Positions 10,910 to 21,393 of a DNA stretch of 64,000 nucleotides are shown here, in pieces. Location: assembly GCA_029260395.1 (NCBI GenBank), contig JAJDDJ010000009.1, positions 310,001 to 374,000 on the forward strand. Direction: 5' to 3'. This stretch comes from Phycisphaerales bacterium (lineage in GTDB: Bacteria > Planctomycetota > Phycisphaerae > Phycisphaerales > UBA1924). The notes under the pieces were generated by a model. That model saw only the letters and a list, made by a program, of their open reading frames with translations. It was not told where the DNA came from and searched no databases. Made by a program: the position numbers and the translations under genes. The stretch's first letter is position 1. Each line of letters opens with the position of its first letter.

Positions 10910-11963
10910 GTCCGCTGAACTCGGGCATCGCGTGCCCCGCATCTTTGAGGGTCTTTTCGCGGCTGGCGAGCTCGAGGTCGTAGTCCACCATCATCGCAGC
11001 AAGCTCCTCGACTGTGGTCGTCGGCACCCAGTCGAGCTTCTCCTTGGCCTTGGCCGGGTCGCCCAGCAGCAGCTCGACCTCCGCTGGACGCAGGTACCGA
11101 GGGTCAAACTCGACGTGATCGTCGAAGCTCAGCCCCGCGTGCTTGAACGCCATTTCCGCGAACTCACGAACCGAGATCGTGCGGTTGGTCGCCACCACGT
11201 AGTCGTCCGGCTCTTCCTGCTGCAGCATGCGCCACATCATCTCGACGTAGTCGCCCGCGTAACCCCAGTCGCGCTTGGAATCGAGGTTGCCCAAGAAAAC
11301 CTTGTCCTGCAGGCCCATCTTGATGCGCCCCACAGCACGGGTGATCTTGCGGGTCACGAACGTCTCGCCCCGGCGGGGTGATTCGTGGTTGAACAGGATG
11401 CCGCAGGAGGCGTGCATCCCGTAGCTCTCGCGGTAGTTCACCGTTATCCAGTGGGCCGCGACCTTGGCGACGGCGTAGGGCGAGCGCGGGTAGAACGGCG
11501 TGGTCTCGGACTGAGGGGTCTCGACGACCTTGCCGTACATCTCGGAGCTGGAGGCTTGGTAGAAGCGGATCTCTTCGCCGGTCTTGTCCTGCTGTTCACG
11601 GATGGCTTCGAGAAGCTTGTAGGTGCCCATAGCGACCGTCTCAGCGGTGTAGATAGGCATATCGAATGAAACACGAACATGCGACTGCGCACCCAGGTTG
11701 TAGATCTCGTGCGGATGGGCAGCCTCCATGACGTGGCTCAGGGAGTTGGCATCGCACAGATCGCCGTAGTGCAGCTTGAGGTTGGGCTTGTTGTTGTGCG
11801 GGTCCTGGTAGATGTGGTCGATCCGGCTGGTATTGAAGGATGAACTGCGGCGGATCACGCCGTGGACCTCGTAGCCCTTGGAGAGCAGCAGCTCGGCCAG
11901 GTACGAGCCGTCTTGGCCTGTGATGCCGGTAATCAGGGCCCGTCGGCCTTGGTGGGTGGTCAT
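10899..11963 (-). CDS. gmd: GDP-mannose 4,6-dehydratase
   Basis: 354 residues. It converts GDP-D-mannose to GDP-4-keto-6-deoxy-D-mannose, the precursor of GDP-L-fucose, GDP-rhamnose and others. An extended-SDR start ([19 protein letters not shown]), [23 protein letters not shown], and the catalytic YAVAK (within [12 protein letters not shown]) are all present. ATG 11963 has a GGAAGG site 8 bases upstream; ATG 11969 is an alternative. It heads the minus-strand polysaccharide operon. The partner fcl lies on the other strand at 16138, not beside it. Confidence 0.95.
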   Translation of the reverse strand: MTTHQGRRALITGITGQDGSYLAELLLSKGYEVHGVIRRSSSFNTSRIDHIYQDPHNNKPNLKLHYGDLCDANSLSHVMEAAHPHEIYNLGAQSHVRVSFDMPIYTAETVAMGTYKLLEAIREQQDKTGEEIRFYQASSSEMYGKVVETPQSETTPFYPRSPYAVAKVAAHWITVNYRESYGMHASCGILFNHESPRRGETFVTRKITRAVGRIKMGLQDKVFLGNLDSKRDWGYAGDYVEMMWRMLQQEEPDDYVVATNRTISVREFAEMAFKHAGLSFDDHVEFDPRYLRPAEVELLLGDPAKAKEKLDWVPTTTVEELAAMMVDYDLELASREKTLKDAGHAMPEFSGHDQ

Positions 11964-12244
11964 GCTCATCGCCTTCCTTGTGGAGCCAACTGGAGATCCT
12001 CGGGGTTGGTCGGCCCATGGTGGGCAGGGCTTGAACCCCGGTTGCGGGTCTGCATAAAGCAGCTCAAACAGGATAGACCCCGGCTGGTTACGAGCCCCGG
12101 TCTCGACGGGTTCAGCCCGAACATCGACCCTGACGGGGCGTGCAAAATCTGCGCTCCTGGCCGAGCCGATCCTTGGTGCGAACCGAGGCCAGCGGTAAGG
12201 TGGAGCGGGATCGGCCCGATCGAACGTGCTGGAGGCGAGTTTCA

Positions 12245-14281
12245 ATGAAGCAGTGCATCACAAGCAGGGTGATTCATCGGGCGATTGGTTGGGCTTTGGC
12301 GGCGCTGCTGGGCGCACCCGCTGCGGCCCAAACCCCCCGGCAGATCAACGAGGCCGAATACGCCGACCGCATCGCGGCGATGTGGCGCACGCAGGTGCTC
12401 GCCAACTGGACGGGCCTGCGCACCGAGGGAGCCCGGCGCGAGCCGCCGTTCTACACCGATGCGGACTGGCAGGTCAGCGGCAGCCCGCCGTTCGACCTTG
12501 TCTTTCAGAACCCCTGGCGAGCCGACGACGACACCGATATCGAGTACGTCTACCTTCATCTAGCGCACACGCTGGGCCGCGTCGAGTTCACGCCGATGGA
12601 GATGCTCGATGCCTGGGTTGAGCACATCAACCGACGGATCTTTGTGTCCAACTTGCGGGCCCGCGAGCTGATGGAGCTTGGCATCCTGCCGCCTTCGACC
12701 TCGCTCGGCGCGTCCAACCAGTACGGGCTGTACATCGATGCGCAGCTCACGACCGAGTTCTTCGGGGCGTTCGCGCCGGGCATGCCCACGCGGGCGCTCG
12801 AACTCGCAGATCTTCCCATCCGAACCACCGCACGCGGCCACGCGATGCACGCGGCCCAGTTCTTCGTGTTGCTGTATTCCTACGCGCCCGTCGTGCCCAT
12901 CGAGCTGAGCCGGCGCGAGCAGATCATGTGGATGGTCGAGCAGTCGCGGGCGCACCTGCCGGACACGAGCGTCGCATCGGACGTGATCGACTTTGTGGTC
13001 GCGGACTTTCTGGCCAACCCGGATGTCGACGACTGGGAGCGCACGCGCGATCTCGTGGCCGACCGATTCCAAGTAAACGATGCGGCCAACGGGTACAAGT
13101 ACCGCAACTGGTTCGAGTCGACAGTGAACCTCGCGGGCGGGCTGATCGCGTTGCTGTACGGGGATGGCGATGTGGTGCGCACGATCCGTATCGGAACGCT
13201 CAGCGGGTGGGACTCGGACAACGGTACCGCGACGATGGGCGGGCTCATCGGCCTGCTGCTGGGGACCGATGAGGTGCAGGCGCAGATATCGGCGTACGAC
13301 CCGGGCGCGCCGGTGCTGAGCGACCGGTACCGATGGAGTTCGACGCGGGACGGACTGATCGACTACTTGCCCGATGACACGAGCGCAGAAGACTCGTTCA
13401 CGCTCATGGCCGAGCGGACACTGCCGCTGGTGCGGGCGGAGGTGCTCCAAGCGGGCGGGCTGGTGGACACCGAAACGGGCCGATGGCTGCTGCCGCCGAA
13501 CCTGACCGAGCCGCCGCTGAGCGTCAGCCCTTCGCAACGGCTCGCCGACCGCAGCGCTAACGCGCGCGAGACCGAGGCGGGCCGTGCGCCCACCGTGACG
13601 CACAACGCGGGCAATCCAAGCCCGACGCAAGGCTTCTCAACGGGCGACGGCAACGTCGCGGCCAACGGCCACGAGGCCTCGAACGCTGGCCGAACCGTGT
13701 TCTGGCCATACAGCGAGGAACGGGCGTTCAGCACGCAGAACGGCTCGCTGCTGCCGGGCGATACCTTCACGATCGACATCGAGTACCAGCAGCCGGTCGA
13801 GGCTTCAGTGGTCCAACTGATAGAGGGCACGGCTGCGCGCACGCCCGGGGTTGACGGTGGGTGGATTGACGACGCGGAGATATGGCTCCGCATCGGCGGC
13901 CAATGGGTGCATCAGGTGGGGGCCGTCGCTTCGCTTCAGCAGCAGCCGGGTGTGCTGTACGAGATCATCGACTACGCGCTCCCATCCACGGTGCAGGCCG
14001 ACGGCGTTCGCCTCGTGGGCAGGGTCGGCGGGCCGCTGGGCTTCGCCACCATCACCGAGCTTGATGTGCTGAGCGAACCTGTCGCGGTCCAGAGGCCGGC
14101 GTTGGCACAGGTGTTTGATGTCAACAGCGACGGGCAGGTCGATGCCGACGACGTGCGAGCGGTGACGCGATCGCCCATCGATCTCGATGGCGACGGCGTC
14201 GCAGGCCGTGGCGACGCGGCGTATCTGGAAGCCTTCGTCCGGTGGACCGAGGCTGAGGACATGGCGCTCGACCGACGCTAG
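12245..14281 (+). CDS. Secreted ADP-ribosylglycohydrolase-like protein with C-terminal dockerin/EF-hand-like region
   Basis: 678 residues. A signal peptide (up to about AAAQT, residue 30) is followed by an ADP-ribosylglycohydrolase-like domain. Its two metal sites are visible: [13 protein letters not shown] near residue 93 and [18 protein letters not shown] near residue 323, matching the TDDT and DxDNxT motifs of that family. After a linker and a beta-rich region (500-620), the tail has [14 protein letters not shown] and [20 protein letters not shown], a pair of calcium-loop motifs as in type I dockerins. ATG 12245 has a GGAGGCGAG site. Cytosolic relatives remove ADP-ribose from proteins; an exported form is unexpected, so substrate is unknown. 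Confidence 0.8.
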   Translation: MKQCITSRVIHRAIGWALAALLGAPAAAQTPRQINEAEYADRIAAMWRTQVLANWTGLRTEGARREPPFYTDADWQVSGSPPFDLVFQNPWRADDDTDIEYVYLHLAHTLGRVEFTPMEMLDAWVEHINRRIFVSNLRARELMELGILPPSTSLGASNQYGLYIDAQLTTEFFGAFAPGMPTRALELADLPIRTTARGHAMHAAQFFVLLYSYAPVVPIELSRREQIMWMVEQSRAHLPDTSVASDVIDFVVADFLANPDVDDWERTRDLVADRFQVNDAANGYKYRNWFESTVNLAGGLIALLYGDGDVVRTIRIGTLSGWDSDNGTATMGGLIGLLLGTDEVQAQISAYDPGAPVLSDRYRWSSTRDGLIDYLPDDTSAEDSFTLMAERTLPLVRAEVLQAGGLVDTETGRWLLPPNLTEPPLSVSPSQRLADRSANARETEAGRAPTVTHNAGNPSPTQGFSTGDGNVAANGHEASNAGRTVFWPYSEERAFSTQNGSLLPGDTFTIDIEYQQPVEASVVQLIEGTAARTPGVDGGWIDDAEIWLRIGGQWVHQVGAVASLQQQPGVLYEIIDYALPSTVQADGVRLVGRVGGPLGFATITELDVLSEPVAVQRPALAQVFDVNSDGQVDADDVRAVTRSPIDLDGDGVAGRGDAAYLEAFVRWTEAEDMALDRR

Positions 14282-14332
14282 CTGGGGAGCGGTCCTTCTC
14301 CGCAGCGTGCCAAGCCCGTTGGCCCAACTCGT

Positions 14333-15991
14333 TCATGCGTTAGCGACGCGGGATGGCCTCTGACGCGGGCCGTTGAGGATGGTGCCGATGAAGGTGTACC
14401 GCACGAACAGGTGGTAGCAGCCGAGTAGCCCGAGTGTGGGGATGATGACCAGCGCGGGGAACTCGATCCACATCGGGAGGTTCACGCGGGCCAGCGCCAT
14501 CTGACCCAGCATGATGATCGGCAGGTGCGTCAGGTACAGCCAGTACGAGGCATCAGACAGGTAGCGCACCCAGCGCCGCTCCCGGCTGAGCAGGGCCTCG
14601 AACATGCCGATCATGGCCAGCACCATGAACCACGCGAACAAGGCTTGGCCGATGTTCGCCAGCAGCCGGCGCGTGGGCTCGTCGGTCGTCAGGCTCGCGG
14701 CCAGCGTCCCGCTCATCGCAAGCGAACTGGCGGGCACATAGATCGCTGCTGCAAGTGCGAGCCACAGCCACCAGCCCTTGGCTACCCGGTCGATGGCCCC
14801 GGGCAAGCTGTAGAGCACAGCACCGAAGCCAAAGAACACAGCGTAATACGCGAGCACGCGGGGAATCGGGAGGATGCCCGCCGAGGTGTCCGGCCCGAAC
14901 ATCGGCAGCGTGTTGCCCGAATCCATGAACACATGGGTGAGCATCGTGAGCGGGACGAGCACGAGCAGGCACAGCGGCGTTGCGATGAGCGCGCGCGGCA
15001 GGGCGATACGCGGCAAATACTGGCCGATCAGCACCACCACCGCAAAGCCAGCGATCAGCCAGCACAGGAACCACAAGAACCAGAGGTGGTTGAACACCGG
15101 GAACGCGAACAGCCCCTCGACAATCTTCTCGCCCAGCGTGGGTTCGGGCTCGGGCGTGGCTAGGTCGGCGAGCATCTCCAGCACCGCTTCGCGGCCCTGG
15201 GCCACCTCGGCGAAGTCGATCTCAACGCCCAGTATGCCCGCGATGAAGTTGGTCGTGCCCTCGTTGTGCCGGGCCGAGGCGGCGGGCACTTCGCCGCTGG
15301 CGGTTTTGGCATCGGGCAGCGCGCCCGCATCGAGCATCAGCCTGACAGCCTCCGCCCGACCAAAGAACGCGGCGGTGTGCAGCGGGGTGCTCTGGTCGCC
15401 GTTGTGGGCGTTGGGGTCGGCGCCGCTTTCGAGCAGCAGGGCGACGGCCTCGTCGTGGCCGTGGGCTGCGGCCCAGCTCAGGGGCAGCGTCTTCATGGTT
15501 GGGTCGCCACGGTCGAGGTCTGCGATTTCCTCGGCTGCGTAGTAGCGAAGGGCCTCAACATCGCCGGCCTTGGCCGCCGACCAGAGGTCGGTCGGGGCGC
15601 CCTCATCCGCGGGCGGCTGGGGCGAGGCGGCGCTGAGCACGATCCCGCCGATCAAGACCGCCCAGGTCAAGGGGACAATGGTGAACGACCCGATCAACAG
15701 CGGCAGGCCGATGCGTTTGGCTCGGTGCCGGAGCAGCCCGCCCAAGCCGCGCCGCGTGAACAGCATCGCGGTGAAGAACCCGCTGAGCAGGAAGAACAGC
15801 GGCATGCGAAAGCCGTGGACCGCCCAGAAGAACGTCTTAAGCGCTTCGGATGGCGGCTCTTGCCCGACCCACATCGGCAGGCCGATGTAGGACATCGAGG
15901 CGTGCAGCGCGATCCCGAGCAGCATCGCAAACGCACGCAGGGCATCAAGATCGTGCCTGCGCTGAGCCGGCGGCTGGGGGGCATGGTTCAA
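14333..15991 (-). CDS. Membrane acyltransferase (acyltransferase 3 family) with inserted ankyrin repeats
   Basis: 552 residues. The N-terminus LDALRAFAMLLGIALHASMSY carries the Arg-x10-His pattern (R19, H30) of acyltransferase-3 enzymes such as MdoC/OafA, which move acyl groups onto extracytoplasmic glycans. Helices run to about residue 123. A soluble insert of roughly 180 residues follows, with ankyrin repeats at about 143-245 (SWAAAHGHDEAVALLLESGAD, then STPLHTAAFFGRAEAVRLML). The membrane domain then resumes at about 300 and continues to the end. It lies in the polysaccharide region and may decorate the glycan. The frame is intact through the insert. Confidence 0.87.
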   Translation of the reverse strand: MNHAPQPPAQRRHDLDALRAFAMLLGIALHASMSYIGLPMWVGQEPPSEALKTFFWAVHGFRMPLFFLLSGFFTAMLFTRRGLGGLLRHRAKRIGLPLLIGSFTIVPLTWAVLIGGIVLSAASPQPPADEGAPTDLWSAAKAGDVEALRYYAAEEIADLDRGDPTMKTLPLSWAAAHGHDEAVALLLESGADPNAHNGDQSTPLHTAAFFGRAEAVRLMLDAGALPDAKTASGEVPAASARHNEGTTNFIAGILGVEIDFAEVAQGREAVLEMLADLATPEPEPTLGEKIVEGLFAFPVFNHLWFLWFLCWLIAGFAVVVLIGQYLPRIALPRALIATPLCLLVLVPLTMLTHVFMDSGNTLPMFGPDTSAGILPIPRVLAYYAVFFGFGAVLYSLPGAIDRVAKGWWLWLALAAAIYVPASSLAMSGTLAASLTTDEPTRRLLANIGQALFAWFMVLAMIGMFEALLSRERRWVRYLSDASYWLYLTHLPIIMLGQMALARVNLPMWIEFPALVIIPTLGLLGCYHLFVRYTFIGTILNGPRQRPSRVANA

Positions 15992-16110
15992 AGCTGGTCC
16001 TTCCGAGACGACAGATCGAGAACGGCAGATTAGGAACTGGATGCCGCGGGTTTCAGGAGTTGTGGGTCTAAACTCGGCATCGGGCGGCGAGATGGCTCAG
16101 CCCTGATTGA

Positions 16111-17097
<987 letters not shown>

Positions 17098-17117
17098 GCT
17101 CGCGGCTGTAGACGCGA

Positions 17118-17798
17118 TCAGCGCTTACGACGGGATGCCAGCACCACCCCGAGCGCAACTGCGAAGGCACTTGAAGGCGTGGGGATCAAGCGGAACGTGA
17201 CGTCGTAGTTGGCCGACCCACTTCCAAATGGATTACCAAAATTTCCAGTTGTACCGAACACGAGTAGCTCATACTCGCCAGCATCGAGTGGAACAACCTC
17301 ATCGAGATCGAGAGTCCCTTGGCGATCAATTGTACGGGACAGTATCTGCTCGCGGAACGGGGTGTCTTCGCGATAAATTATGACCCCACCAAGCCCGCCA
17401 AGTCCGTCATCGTCCACGTCCAAGGTGCCACGCAAGGCAAAGCTGCTTGGCGCCGATATCCGAAATTCCACCCTCATCAGATTCACGGCTTCGAATGAAA
17501 CACTGTTGACCGACGAGACACTATTCATCGAATAAGCGCTAATCTCCGTAGCGTCGATGTAGGAGTGTTGTCGAAGAGTTACGCTGCATCCTGATGTTGG
17601 AAACCAAGGAGAGGTAACCGAAAGCGTCTCATCCCAAACGCCTTGGCCGTCGGCTCCTGAGAGGCGGACCAAGACGCTGTCATCAGCACAGAGACCGGCG
17701 CTTAAGTTGTGAGTTACTCTCACGAGATCAATGTCGGCAACAGCTGATGTGGTCAGTGCCGCAGCGAGTGTTGTAACGAGGCCAGCTGTGCGTGGCAT
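17118..17798 (-). CDS. Secreted PEP-CTERM-like protein
   Basis: 226 residues with a signal peptide (MPRTAGLVTTLAAALTTSAVA) and a C-terminus LIPTPSSAFAVALGVVLASRRKR: a Pro-containing motif, a hydrophobic helix and basic end, as in PEP-CTERM/exosortase substrates. The body is beta-rich with no family I recognise; it contains a pre-peptidase-like EYELLVFGTTGNFGNPFGSGSANYDV near the end. ATG 17798 is chosen for its GGGAGA site; the frame is open up to 17963. GC appears visibly lower than in the flanking genes. No exosortase is in the window. Confidence 0.72.
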   Translation of the reverse strand: MPRTAGLVTTLAAALTTSAVADIDLVRVTHNLSAGLCADDSVLVRLSGADGQGVWDETLSVTSPWFPTSGCSVTLRQHSYIDATEISAYSMNSVSSVNSVSFEAVNLMRVEFRISAPSSFALRGTLDVDDDGLGGLGGVIIYREDTPFREQILSRTIDRQGTLDLDEVVPLDAGEYELLVFGTTGNFGNPFGSGSANYDVTFRLIPTPSSAFAVALGVVLASRRKR

Positions 17799-18075
17799 CA
17801 CGGGTCTCCCTGGCGTATTCGAGAGGACGGTTGCATCTCGGTCGCTCATACAATGCCCCTGCTGGACCGAGAATGCCACAAATGCAAGTAAACTGTCCTC
17901 CTCGGGAACGTACAGATACCGGCTAGACATGCAGTGCGTTTCAATTCTCGCCCACAACTCCATAGCGGCAGGCGCGGGGGTTCGTTCACAACGCTTGAAT
18001 CTCGGCTCTGATTCTGCGACACTGCGGGCGCTACCGCTGGTGCGGAGCGATCACTTTGTGACAAAGGAGCCAGAG

Positions 18076-19560
18076 ATGACCACCGCACGATTCGCGACCC
18101 TGATGATGCTCGGCTTAGCTGGCTCGGCGAGTGCCCAGTGCGACCCCTCGTGGGACACGACGCTCGGCAATCCCGGCATCACGAGCGGCTACATCCAGCC
18201 GATGACCGAGTGGGACGACGGCACGGGTGCGAAGCTGTATGTGGGCGGCAGCGCGGTGGACTACGGCGGGCTCGCCGCCATCGACTACCTGGGCGTGTAC
18301 AACCCCGCCGACGGCACATGGTCGCGGCCGGGGCTCGGCATCGGGCAGGGCTCGACCAACGCCTTCCTCACGAAGATGCTGCCTTGGGATGACGGCGACG
18401 GGGAGAAGCTGTATGTGATCGGTCAGTTTAACTTCGCGGGCGGGTCGGACGCGGGCAACAGCTTCGCTCGCTGGGACGGCACGGACTGGGAGGGTGTCGG
18501 CGCTGGGTTTACACAAGCGACCGTGCGCGCCAGCTACGATCTTCTGCCCGCGGATATCGGCGATGGCGAACGGCTCTACGTCTGCGGCTCGCAGTGGGGC
18601 ACGATCGGGGGCGTGACCGCCAACGGACTCGCCAGCTTCGACGGCGCGACGTTCCACCAGTGGGGCAACGGGCTCGGTGTGCAGGGCACGTTCAACCCCT
18701 TCGCTGCGGCGATGGCTGACTGGGACGACGGCAGCGGCCGGGCGATCTACGTCTGCGGCCGGTTCGATTCCGTCGACGGGGTTGCAGCGCGCAACGTAGC
18801 GCGGTTCAACGTTGCTTCGGGTCAGTGGGAGAGCTTTGGCCAGAGTCTTGTGCCCGTAAGCAGCCTTCAGAACATGACAACCTTTGAGATCTTTGATGAT
18901 GGCACTGGCCCTGCCCTCTACGTCGCGGGCACCGGCTTTCGCATTAATGGCGGCGGACCGATTTACCTCGCTGCCAAGTGGGACGGCACGAGTTGGACAG
19001 GAATCGGCCAGACCGTCAGCGGACGCATCACTGACCTTGAAGTGTTCGACGACGGCAACGGCCCGGCGCTGTACGCCAGCGGGACCGCGTTCTTCGAGGT
19101 CGGCTACTTCGCCAAGCTGGAAGCTGGCCTTTGGCAGCCCGTGCTCGGCAGCGGCGTCAACAACCCGCCGGTCAACGGCAACTTCGCCTCGGCCTTCGGG
19201 CTCTACGCCTGGGGCGACCAACTCCTCGTGGGTGGCAACTTCACGCAAGTCGGCGGGCAAGACCCGTCGACGGGGGTTGGCTCGGGCACGCCTTTGCCAG
19301 CACGAGGGCTCGCTGCGGTTGTCGCGTGCAGCGACGCCTGCACGGGTGACTTCGCCGACGACTTCGGTAATCTGGGCGGTGATGGCATGGTGAGCTTCGG
19401 CGACTTCCTCGCGTTGCTCGGACTCATCGGGCCCTGTCCCGGCGGAACCCCCGGCTGCCCCGGCGATATAGCCGACGATTTCGGGAACCTGGGCGGCGAT
19501 GGCATGGTGAGCTTCGGCGATTTCTTGGCGCTTCTCGGGCTCATAGGCCCCTGCCCATAA
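18076..19560 (+). CDS. Secreted repeat protein with two GC-type dockerin-like units
   Basis: 494 residues with a signal peptide (MTTARFATLMMLGLAGSASAQ). The body has about six repeats of the pattern WDDGxGxxLYVxGxF (DDGTGAKLYVGG, DDGDGEKLYVIGQF, DDGSGRAIYVCGRF, DDGTGPALYVAG, DDGNGPALYASG), consistent with a beta-propeller. The last about 75 residues are two tandem dockerin-like units of form CxGDxADDFGNLGGDGMV / SFGDFLALLGLIGPCP joined by GGTPG. The ATG has an AAAGGAG site. It is the first of five adjacent double-dockerin genes on this strand. Ligand and partner are unknown. Confidence 0.85.
   Translation: MTTARFATLMMLGLAGSASAQCDPSWDTTLGNPGITSGYIQPMTEWDDGTGAKLYVGGSAVDYGGLAAIDYLGVYNPADGTWSRPGLGIGQGSTNAFLTKMLPWDDGDGEKLYVIGQFNFAGGSDAGNSFARWDGTDWEGVGAGFTQATVRASYDLLPADIGDGERLYVCGSQWGTIGGVTANGLASFDGATFHQWGNGLGVQGTFNPFAAAMADWDDGSGRAIYVCGRFDSVDGVAARNVARFNVASGQWESFGQSLVPVSSLQNMTTFEIFDDGTGPALYVAGTGFRINGGGPIYLAAKWDGTSWTGIGQTVSGRITDLEVFDDGNGPALYASGTAFFEVGYFAKLEAGLWQPVLGSGVNNPPVNGNFASAFGLYAWGDQLLVGGNFTQVGGQDPSTGVGSGTPLPARGLAAVVACSDACTGDFADDFGNLGGDGMVSFGDFLALLGLIGPCPGGTPGCPGDIADDFGNLGGDGMVSFGDFLALLGLIGPCP
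19348..19554 (+). repeat. Dockerin cassette, copy A
   Basis: Aligns without gaps to 20178-20384 (constant offset of 830). By eye there are 5 mismatches in 207 bases. It encodes both dockerin-like units of the gene ending at 19560, while the coding sequence upstream of the two copies is unrelated. Confidence 0.9.
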
Positions 19561-19589
19561 AGTTTCGCTGGATCAGACACCACATCTGG

Positions 19590-19613
19590 ATTACAGATAT
19601 ACATGTCTGTAAT
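19590..19613. promoter_or_regulatory. AT-rich inverted repeat, possible operator
   Basis: ATTACAGA (19590-19597) and TCTGTAAT (19606-19613) form perfect 8-base arms around an 8-base AT-rich spacer. It is the AT-rich exception in a GC-rich neighbourhood and ends 66 bases before the next start at 19680. The low-GC arms and lack of a T-run make a terminator unlikely. A binding site for a dimeric regulator is inferred. Confidence 0.4.
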
Positions 19614-19679
19614 ATGAATGGGTGCCGCGATGCTCCGTTCCGCTTGCTCAAGCGGCTTGTACCTCCGTGGAGATTCACC

Positions 19680-20387
19680 ATGCCGATACGAATGGGATTG
19701 CCCGAATACGCCAATCGAGTAGGACGAACGGGCATCGCGCGCGGTGCGATCGCTGCTGTGGCGCTGGCTGGTTGCGTGGTTCCGGCCGATGCCGATGACG
19801 TGACGTTCTTTCTTAACAACGTGATCACCTCCAGCGGCAGGCAGATGACCGGCACGTTTGTCTGGACGTACGACGCGGGCGATTTCGAGAACGGCACCGG
19901 CCTCTTCGCTGAGCTGGTCGTTCCGCACACCTCGCACGGGCTAAGCGACCTGATCGTCACGATCGAGCCCGAGCAGATCGAGATCACCCTCGATGGCAGC
20001 TTCCATGACGACGGCGTTGATGTCACCCTCAGACTGACCCAGCCGTTCTCGCCCACTGCGTCCGCGCTACTCAACCTTGATCCCGCCGAGAGCAAGTACT
20101 CGATCGGCGGCAACGGATTTATCGAAGGGCACTACCTCAGCGGGAGTATCACGCCCGTGATGGCTCCATGCCCTGCTGACTTCGCCGACGACTTCGGTAA
20201 TCTGGGCGGTGATGGCATGGTGAGCTTCGGCGACTTCCTCGCGATGCTCGGACTCATCGGGCCTTGTCCCGGCGGAACCCCCGGCTGCACCGGGGATATA
20301 GCCGACGATTTCGGGAACCTGGGCGGCGATGGCATGGTGAGCTTCGGTGATTTCTTGGCGCTTCTCGGGCTCATAGGCCCCTGCTGA
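19680..20387 (+). CDS. Exported protein with two GC-type dockerin-like units
   Basis: 235 residues. The N-terminus has a hydrophobic export signal (TGIARGAIAAVALAGCVV); LAGC fits a lipobox, so it may be a lipoprotein, or it may be cut after ADA. The middle (DDVTFFLNNVITSSGRQMTGTF and following beta strands) is an unidentified beta-rich domain of about 120 residues. The tail is two dockerin-like units, the last one ending GPC without the usual final proline. ATG 19680 is preferred to ATG 19614 because GGAG lies 8 bases upstream. The tail is nearly identical in DNA to that of the preceding gene. Confidence 0.78.
   Translation: MPIRMGLPEYANRVGRTGIARGAIAAVALAGCVVPADADDVTFFLNNVITSSGRQMTGTFVWTYDAGDFENGTGLFAELVVPHTSHGLSDLIVTIEPEQIEITLDGSFHDDGVDVTLRLTQPFSPTASALLNLDPAESKYSIGGNGFIEGHYLSGSITPVMAPCPADFADDFGNLGGDGMVSFGDFLAMLGLIGPCPGGTPGCTGDIADDFGNLGGDGMVSFGDFLALLGLIGPC
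20178..20384 (+). repeat. Dockerin cassette, copy B
   Basis: Second copy of the 207-base cassette found at 19348-19554 (202 of 207 identical by eye). It covers both dockerin-like units of the gene that ends at 20387. Confidence 0.9.
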
Positions 20388-20428
20388 TCGCTCTGAGAGA
20401 GATTTATGGTCGAGTCTGGAAGTGGTGC

Positions 20429-20458
20429 TTGGTGGAGGGGCTGAACCTGCTGTATAAC
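20429..20458 (+). promoter_or_regulatory. Possible sigma-70-type promoter
   Basis: TTGGTG (20429-20434), an 18-base spacer and TATAAC (20453-20458) lie 90 bases before the start at 20548. The -10 box matches 5 of 6 consensus bases but the -35 box only 3, so support is modest. Confidence 0.35.
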
Positions 20459-20547
20459 AGGGCTGAGAGATCGGCTGCCCATCGTGCAGCCCGACTTCAG
20501 GCACTCTGTCTGATAACCACAGACCACTCATCGGAGGGACCGCTCGC

Positions 20548-21393
20548 ATGCGCATTCTCACAGTCACGGGTTCGTTGTTGCTGGCTGGCGGCGCTTCGGC
20601 GCAGGTCGCGGATCTCACCGTCGATCCCGGCCAGTCGTCTCTGACTGTCGAGGTCAGCGCGGTCGGGGTGAGCGATTCCGACTCCACGCCGCTCGCGGGA
20701 TCGGTCAGCTTGGAACTCGACAGCTACGCAACCCCGACCGGGGTATCAGTGGACGACTTCGCGCTCAACGCGACCAACTCGCTGAGCTTCAACTTCAGCC
20801 TCGGCTTTCTGGGCTCTGCGAGCCTGACGGTCAATGGCATAAGCGCCAGCTACGCCGCGGCGGTTCCCACGGCGGTGGCACCGGTCGATGGCGGGGGCGC
20901 GTTCACGATCGTTGGTGTTCCGATCGCGCTGACCGGCAGCGGGACCGCCTCAGCCAGCGGGCTCTTCAGTGCGCTCGACGGGACCACGGTCAATCTGGCC
21001 GACTTCGGGACATTTTCGGGTGACCTCAGCGGCACGGTGCAGGTCGTGGGGAGCAACGTAAACCTAGCGGTGTCGCTCACCGGTACCGGCGAGCAGGTTG
21101 TGAGCGGCGTGACCATCACCAGCACAGCGGACCTCGTGCTCGTTGCCAGCGGCCCGGTGCCGATGGTTGCGTGCATAGGCGATATCGCCGACGACTTCGG
21201 CTCGCTCGGCGCCGACGGCATGGTCAGCTTCGGCGATTTCTTGGCGCTTCTCGGGCTCATCGGGCCTTGCCCCGGCGGAACCCCCGGTTGCACCGGGGAT
21301 ATTGCCGACGACTTCGGCACCCTCGGGGGTGACGGTATGGTGAGCTTTGGCGATTTCCTGGCACTGCTGGGACTCATCGGCCCCTGCCCGTGA
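20548..21393 (+). CDS. Secreted protein with two GC-type dockerin-like units
   Basis: 281 residues with a signal peptide (MRILTVTGSLLLAGGASAQ). The roughly 185-residue body is rich in Ser, Thr, Val and Gly with alternating beta strands (GSVSLELDSYATPTGVSVDD, TVNLADFGTFSGDLSG). I do not recognise the family. Two dockerin-like units follow after VPMVAC. The start has GGAGGGACC upstream. Its dockerin DNA has diverged from the 19.3/20.2 kb pair, so it was not part of the recent cassette exchange. Confidence 0.8.
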   Translation: MRILTVTGSLLLAGGASAQVADLTVDPGQSSLTVEVSAVGVSDSDSTPLAGSVSLELDSYATPTGVSVDDFALNATNSLSFNFSLGFLGSASLTVNGISASYAAAVPTAVAPVDGGGAFTIVGVPIALTGSGTASASGLFSALDGTTVNLADFGTFSGDLSGTVQVVGSNVNLAVSLTGTGEQVVSGVTITSTADLVLVASGPVPMVACIGDIADDFGSLGADGMVSFGDFLALLGLIGPCPGGTPGCTGDIADDFGTLGGDGMVSFGDFLALLGLIGPCP

